A stretch of 8,734 nt of DNA from Synergistaceae bacterium (GTDB lineage Bacteria > Synergistota > Synergistia > Synergistales > Synergistaceae): assembly GCA_030539135.1 (NCBI GenBank), contig JAUNSQ010000034.1, forward strand, positions 2,747 to 11,480, written 5' to 3'. This document shows positions 6,641-8,734 of this stretch, piece by piece; position 1 is the stretch's first letter, and each line of letters begins with the position of its first letter. The notes under the pieces are model-generated. The model ran no database searches, was not told the origin of the DNA, and worked only from the letters and a program-made list of their open reading frames with translations. The translations under genes were made by a program, and so were the position numbers.

Positions 6641-6798
6641 GTTTCTGCCATTTCTTCGCCGCGCTTTGTTAATATATCAAGCTCCCAATTTTAGTTTTGT
6701 ATTACCGACGCGCTTTTGTTAATACGTCAAGCTCCCGATTTTGAGTTCCCTCTTTGTCTGGCCGTAATGGTTCCATACGGCCCAAAGCGTCGTTGACC
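6628..6798. other. Noncoding stretch after the lys operon
   Basis: I see no convincing gene here. It contains the imperfect tandem repeat at 6661-6745 and a 15-base match (6637-6651) to the 5' end of the small gene at 7687. On the minus strand a short frame runs from a TTG near 6833 through LRPDKEGTQNRELDVLTK, but it lacks a good start and ribosome-binding site. The base composition turns AT-richer than in the lys genes. Confidence 0.5.
6661..6745. repeat. Imperfect tandem repeat, period about 50
   Basis: GCGCTTTGTTAATATATCAA at 6661 is repeated as GCGCTTTTGTTAATACGTCA at 6710. Both copies continue with AGCTCCC, A or G, and ATTTT. Each copy is about 35 bases, with four or five differences and a nonrepeated spacer of about 15 bases. 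There are only two copies. They are not CRISPR-like, since there is no dyad and no array. Confidence 0.75.
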
Positions 6799-6823
6799 TT
6801 AGGGGTTATATTTTTGAAGCACG

Positions 6824-6839
6824 ATTTCGTCAAAAGTTT
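6824..6839. repeat. 16-base direct repeat, left copy
   Basis: ATTTCGTCAAAAGTTT occurs here and again, identical and in the same orientation, at 7808-7823, 984 bases away. The pair brackets the small-gene patch. The left copy lies within the degraded minus-strand frame, where it encodes part of ETFDEI. Confidence 0.7.
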
Positions 6840-7009
6840 CTATATTGTTTGAAACTAAATAGTTACACGCCCAACCGATGGCGAATATCGTTTAGCCACT
6901 CGCCCTTATACTTAAAATATCTCGGACCGGCGATTGAATATCTCTTGCCCGTAAGTAATTTAGCAAGAGCCGTCAACGACATGGTTTCGCCATTATCTGT
7001 CGTTTACTA

Positions 7010-7065
7010 GCGTCTCGGATACCCCAGGCTTGAGCCTGGGTAGTTTTCCGAGGCGCTTTTTATTT
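7010..7065 (+). terminator. Large GC-rich hairpin with T-tract (terminator or IS200/IS605-type end remnant)
   Basis: An outer 10-bp helix (7010-7019 with 7047-7056, one G-T wobble) encloses a second arm, TACCC/GGGTA and AGGCT/AGCCT (7020-7030 with 7033-7042), with C7025 bulged. It ends in TTTTTATTT (7057-7065), so on the plus strand it looks like a strong intrinsic terminator, although no plus-strand gene precedes it closely. The inner palindrome followed by GGGTAGTT also resembles right ends of IS200/IS605 elements. It sits inside the broken minus-strand gene. Confidence 0.55.
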
Positions 7066-7143
7066 ATGAGCACATGCTTGCCGTTGCTCGTCGTTATCCA
7101 GCGTTCGCCGCTGTCAGGCATAGGCGCACCTCCTTTGTGGTAT

Positions 7144-7169
7144 AAAAAAGCCGCCCCAAAAGGGACGGC
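7144..7169 (-). terminator. Intrinsic terminator of the small paralog genes
   Basis: Read on the minus strand, GCCGTCCC-TTTT-GGGGCGGC forms an 8-bp stem (7169 to 7150, one T-G wobble) with a TTTT loop, followed by TTTTTT (7149-7144). It lies 30 bases after the stop of the gene at 7199-7402 and is a textbook terminator for that transcript. Confidence 0.88.
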
Positions 7170-7198
7170 GTTTGTGGTTTATTTGTTGTTGGTGGTGG

Positions 7199-7402
7199 TT
7201 AATACATGAGTATCAGGCAGTCGGCAGCGGAATAAGGGTCTTTGCCCGTTTCAAATCTATTGTTGATAAGACTTGACGCCTCATCTGTCGCTAAATAAGC
7301 GTCCACTTCTGCGTCACTTAACGTTGTCCATCCTGCGGCGAAACAACGTCTTACCTCGGCTGTAAATTTTTCTATCGTTGGAAAAAACTTGTTATGCGAC
7401 AT
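7199..7402 (-). CDS. Small protein of unknown function, paralog of the 7460-7687 gene
   Basis: This is a 67-residue protein with no recognised family, signal peptide or membrane segment. GGAGGTG lies eight bases upstream of ATG 7402, which fixes the start. The N-terminal FPTIEKFTAEVRR looks helical, followed by LSDAEVDAYLATDEA (28-42), and the C-terminus is SAADCLILMY. By hand alignment 33 of the first 54 residues are identical to the upstream neighbour, with the same spacing, so the pair is a tandem duplication. The similarity continues past the stop codon (GTGGTGGTTAATACAT here, GTGGTAGTTAGTACAT there). It is the distal cistron of a two-gene unit ended by the terminator at 7144-7169. Confidence 0.8.
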   Translation of the reverse strand: MSHNKFFPTIEKFTAEVRRCFAAGWTTLSDAEVDAYLATDEASSLINNRFETGKDPYSAADCLILMY

Positions 7403-7459
7403 TCTTGTGACACCTCCGATAATAGCGACTTGTCTCTGTCCTTTTTCGCCGCGTGGTAG

Positions 7460-7687
7460 TTAGTACATCAAATCTAGACAATTACCCGCAGAGGCGGCAG
7501 ACCCAATCATGAGGCATTTTTTGCCTTTACCTTCTTCGTACCGTGTTTTTATAACGTCTTGGGCCTCATCTGTGGCAAGGTATCTGTCGACCTCGGCATC
7601 GCTCAACTGAGGCCAATCGTCCTTAAAGTATCGCTTAACTTCCTTGGTAAATTCTTCTATCGTTGGAAACATCTTCGTCTCTGCCAT
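7460..7687 (-). CDS. Small protein of unknown function, paralog of the 7199-7402 gene
   Basis: This 75-residue protein begins MAETKMFPTIEEFTKEVKRY, shares LSDAEVDRYLATDEA with its paralog, and ends in SAGNCLDLMY. Relative to the paralog it carries about eight extra residues (around KKCLMIGS) before the shared C-terminal Cys-Leu-x-Leu-Met-Tyr end. ATG 7687 is chosen because AGGGGG (7696-7701) lies eight bases upstream and the similarity starts there. An in-frame ATG at 7777 would fall within the promoter. The protein is rich in charged residues and looks soluble and helical. Function is unknown. The conserved body with a changeable stretch before a fixed C-terminal end is compatible with a small binding protein, an antitoxin-like protein or a modified-peptide precursor, and nothing here decides among them. 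Confidence 0.8.
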   Translation of the reverse strand: MAETKMFPTIEEFTKEVKRYFKDDWPQLSDAEVDRYLATDEAQDVIKTRYEEGKGKKCLMIGSAASAGNCLDLMY

Positions 7688-7754
7688 GCTAACTACCCCC
7701 TGTTGCGTGTAATTATTTTGCTTCATCTTATCTGAAAATAGACACTTTATAAAA

Positions 7755-7782
7755 TATATATCATGTATATGCGTCATGTTAA
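7755..7782 (-). promoter_or_regulatory. Promoter for the small paralog pair
   Basis: On the minus strand TTAACA (7782-7777) is followed after 16 bases by TATATA (7760-7755), preceded by TGA to give an extended -10. An overlapping TATATT with an 18-base spacer is an alternative. Transcription would begin near 7748, about 60 bases before the ATG at 7687. Confidence 0.62.
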
Positions 7783-7807
7783 AGGCAATGAAAATAATCG
7801 GTGCGTA

Positions 7808-7823
7808 ATTTCGTCAAAAGTTT
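7808..7823. repeat. 16-base direct repeat, right copy
   Basis: ATTTCGTCAAAAGTTT, identical to 6824-6839. It overlaps the left arm of the first palindrome. Confidence 0.7.
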
Positions 7824-7846
7824 TTTAAGTAGACTATAAAAACTTT
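7817..7846. repeat. Imperfect 30-base palindrome (first of two)
   Basis: The arms 7817-7830 and 7833-7846 match as an inverted repeat at 12 of 14 positions around a 2-base centre (AG). The right half, GACTATAAAAA, is shared with the second palindrome. The centre is 40 bases from the second centre. Confidence 0.75.
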
Positions 7847-7858
7847 CTAATTTTGATG

Positions 7859-7884
7859 ACTTTTTATAGTGGACTATAAAAAGT
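7859..7884. repeat. Perfect 26-base palindrome (second of two)
   Basis: ACTTTTTATAGT (7859-7870) and ACTATAAAAAGT (7873-7884) are perfect 12-base inverted arms around GG. They could be a dimeric repressor site, a bidirectional hairpin or a mobile-element end. It lies about 80-100 bases upstream of the small-gene promoter. Confidence 0.85.
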
Positions 7885-7975
7885 TTTGCGAATAGCGTTT
7901 CGTGTTCAATGGTTGACTTGCGCGTCTATCGACACATGCTCGTATTGAGTATGAGATACAAATATCCTAATTTAT

Positions 7976-8009
7976 GATGGAATGTTTTGATTCGTCTTAA
8001 GATTCCATC
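7976..8009. repeat. Inverted repeat with 18-base loop
   Basis: GATGGAAT (7976-7983) and ATTCCATC (8002-8009) are perfect 8-base inverted arms. No T-tract follows on either strand, so a terminator role is not supported. Confidence 0.6.
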
Positions 8010-8023
8010 TCGCACCAACTTTC

Positions 8024-8068
8024 ATATTTAGGCTAATCTACGATGTCATCGTATTTTAGCCTAAATAT
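8024..8068. repeat. Long near-perfect hairpin just after the hisD stop
   Basis: ATATTTAGGCTAA (8024-8036) pairs perfectly with TTAGCCTAAATAT (8056-8068). Inside, after a 2x2 internal loop, TACGATG pairs with CATCGTA around a single base (8046), giving about 20 bp in all. It begins nine bases past the hisD stop on the minus strand. It is AT-rich and lacks a T-tract, so it may shape the 3' end of the hisD transcript or be a repeat element rather than a classical terminator. Confidence 0.8.
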
Positions 8069-8077
8069 TATTCATGG

Positions 8078-8734
8078 TTAATTTCTTATCACTGCGGCGT
8101 TGGCGTGGGCTGTGAGGCCCTCGCCGCGGGCCATTACGTCCGCGGTTGGCGCGAGCCGCGCGGCGCCGTCTTTCGTTACGCGCTGGAACGTGCAGACTTT
8201 TAGGAATGTCATAACAGACACGCCGCCCGTGTAGCGCGAGGCGCCCATTGTGGGCAGAGTGTGGTTCGTCCCGGCGACGTAGTCGCCGAACACTTCCGCC
8301 GACCAGCCGCCGATGAAGAGCGAGCCGTAGTTGCGAAGCAGCGGAGTGATGGCGTCGGGGTCGGCTATGTTGACTTCAAGGTGCTCCGGCGCGATATCGT
8401 TGGCGATCTGCGCGGCCTCTTCGAGCGAATCCGCGATGATTATCTTTCCGTTGCGCTCCCATGATACGGAGGCGATATTCGCCGTGTCGAGTACAGCAAG
8501 CTGGCGATCAACTTCGTTTGTAACTTTTTCCGCTAGCTCCGCCGATGTCGTTATCAATATCCCAGCGGCGTCCATGTCATGCTCGGACTGCGCGAGTATG
8601 TCAGCCGCTGCGACGTCCGCCCTCGCGTTTTCGTCGGCGATTATGAGGACTTCGCTGGGCCCAGCTATGAAGTCTATGCCGACCTTTCCGTAGACCTGGC
8701 GTTTCGCTTCGGTGACATATTTGTTTCCCGGGCC
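8078..8734 (-). CDS. hisD: Histidinol dehydrogenase HisD, C-terminal half
   Basis: HisD oxidises L-histidinol to L-histidine in two NAD-dependent steps, a zinc enzyme ending histidine synthesis. The frame is open at the right edge, and the last 218 codons of roughly 430 are present. Diagnostic segments are GPGNKYVTEAKRQVYG (visible residues 1-16), GIDFIAGPSEVLIIAD (19-34), AQSEHD (48-53, zinc-binding Gln and His), APEHLEV (catalytic Glu-His), GDYVAGTNHTLPT (zinc-binding Asp) and RYTGGVSVMTFLK, then GLTAHA near the C-terminus with the last zinc-ligand His. All key residues in this half are present, so it appears functional. No other his gene is in view. Confidence 0.96.
   Translation of the reverse strand, partial: GPGNKYVTEAKRQVYGKVGIDFIAGPSEVLIIADENARADVAAADILAQSEHDMDAAGILITTSAELAEKVTNEVDRQLAVLDTANIASVSWERNGKIIIADSLEEAAQIANDIAPEHLEVNIADPDAITPLLRNYGSLFIGGWSAEVFGDYVAGTNHTLPTMGASRYTGGVSVMTFLKVCTFQRVTKDGAARLAPTADVMARGEGLTAHANAAVIRN

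Larger units (their letters stand above)
6799..7121 (-). pseudogene. Broken small gene(s), minus strand, interrupted by a hairpin
   Basis: A 42-codon frame (7121 to 6993) starts at an ATG preceded by an excellent AAAGGAGGTG site six bases away. It begins MPDSGERWITTSNGKHVLI. After codon 22 it runs through the large hairpin at 7010-7056 and soon stops. A protein-like segment follows in a different frame (6982 to 6863), with MSLTALAKLLTGKRYS, then IAGPRYFKYKGEWLND, then IRHRLGV. A third piece in the remaining frame (about 6893 to 6799) includes NYLVSNNIETFDEIVLQKYN. The three consecutive fragments, each ending in the next frame, suggest a degraded gene or adjacent gene remnants. I do not recognise the family. 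It lies directly downstream of the terminator of the two small paralogs. Confidence 0.4.
7783..8077. other. AT-rich noncoding region with multiple inverted repeats
   Basis: There is no credible gene on either strand across these nearly 300 bases between the small-gene promoter and hisD. It holds the right copy of the 16-base direct repeat, two tandem palindromes, and two further inverted repeats, listed separately. The DNA is visibly AT-richer than the flanking metabolic genes. Confidence 0.7.

Noticed and set aside
6661..6745. CRISPR array
   Set aside because: There are only two imperfect copies, no regular spacers, no repeat dyad and no cas genes.

Overview
The window is GC-rich bacterial chromosome with one AT-richer accessory patch. 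Its core is a plus-strand set of genes for the LysW amino-group-carrier pathway: lysW-lysX-lysY-lysZ-lysJ-lysK (1278-6543). On the minus strand lie the 5' part of a secreted sulfatase-family gene at the left edge (1-1045) and the 3' half of hisD at the right edge (8078-8734). LysW-type synthesis is known mainly from Thermus/Deinococcus, archaea and some other bacterial phyla. Together with the GC-rich codon use and the sulfatase and hisD neighbours, I would guess an anaerobic bacterium such as a member of the Synergistota. That is an inference, since no rRNA or other marker gene is present.

How the lys genes work together: LysW is a small zinc-ribbon protein ending in EDWGE. LysX ligates the amino group of 2-aminoadipate (or glutamate) to the LysW C-terminal glutamate. 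LysZ phosphorylates the side-chain carboxylate, LysY reduces it to the semialdehyde, LysJ transaminates it, and LysK hydrolyses the product off the carrier, giving lysine (or ornithine). lysW/lysX are separated by 2 bases, lysZ/lysJ overlap by 16 bases and lysJ/lysK by ATGA. A consensus promoter (1200-1227) precedes lysW. A nested hairpin (6581-6627) ends the operon.

The exception to tight packing is the 250-base lysX-lysY gap. It holds a strong intrinsic terminator (2402-2435), an alternative helix that would destroy that terminator, and a 37-codon reading frame starting one base after the lysX stop, with six Lys codons clustered in it. This is the layout of a transcription attenuator placed inside a lysine-type operon, and it is the most interesting signal in the window.

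From 6544 to 8077 the sequence becomes AT-richer and repeat-laden. In order it holds an imperfect 50-base-period tandem repeat, minus-strand debris of small genes interrupted by a large hairpin, a minus-strand terminator, two tandem paralogous small genes of unknown function with their own promoter, and a roughly 300-base noncoding stretch with two tandem palindromes and two further inverted repeats. A 16-base direct repeat (6824-6839 and 7808-7823) brackets this patch. It looks like an accessory island between the lysine operon and hisD.
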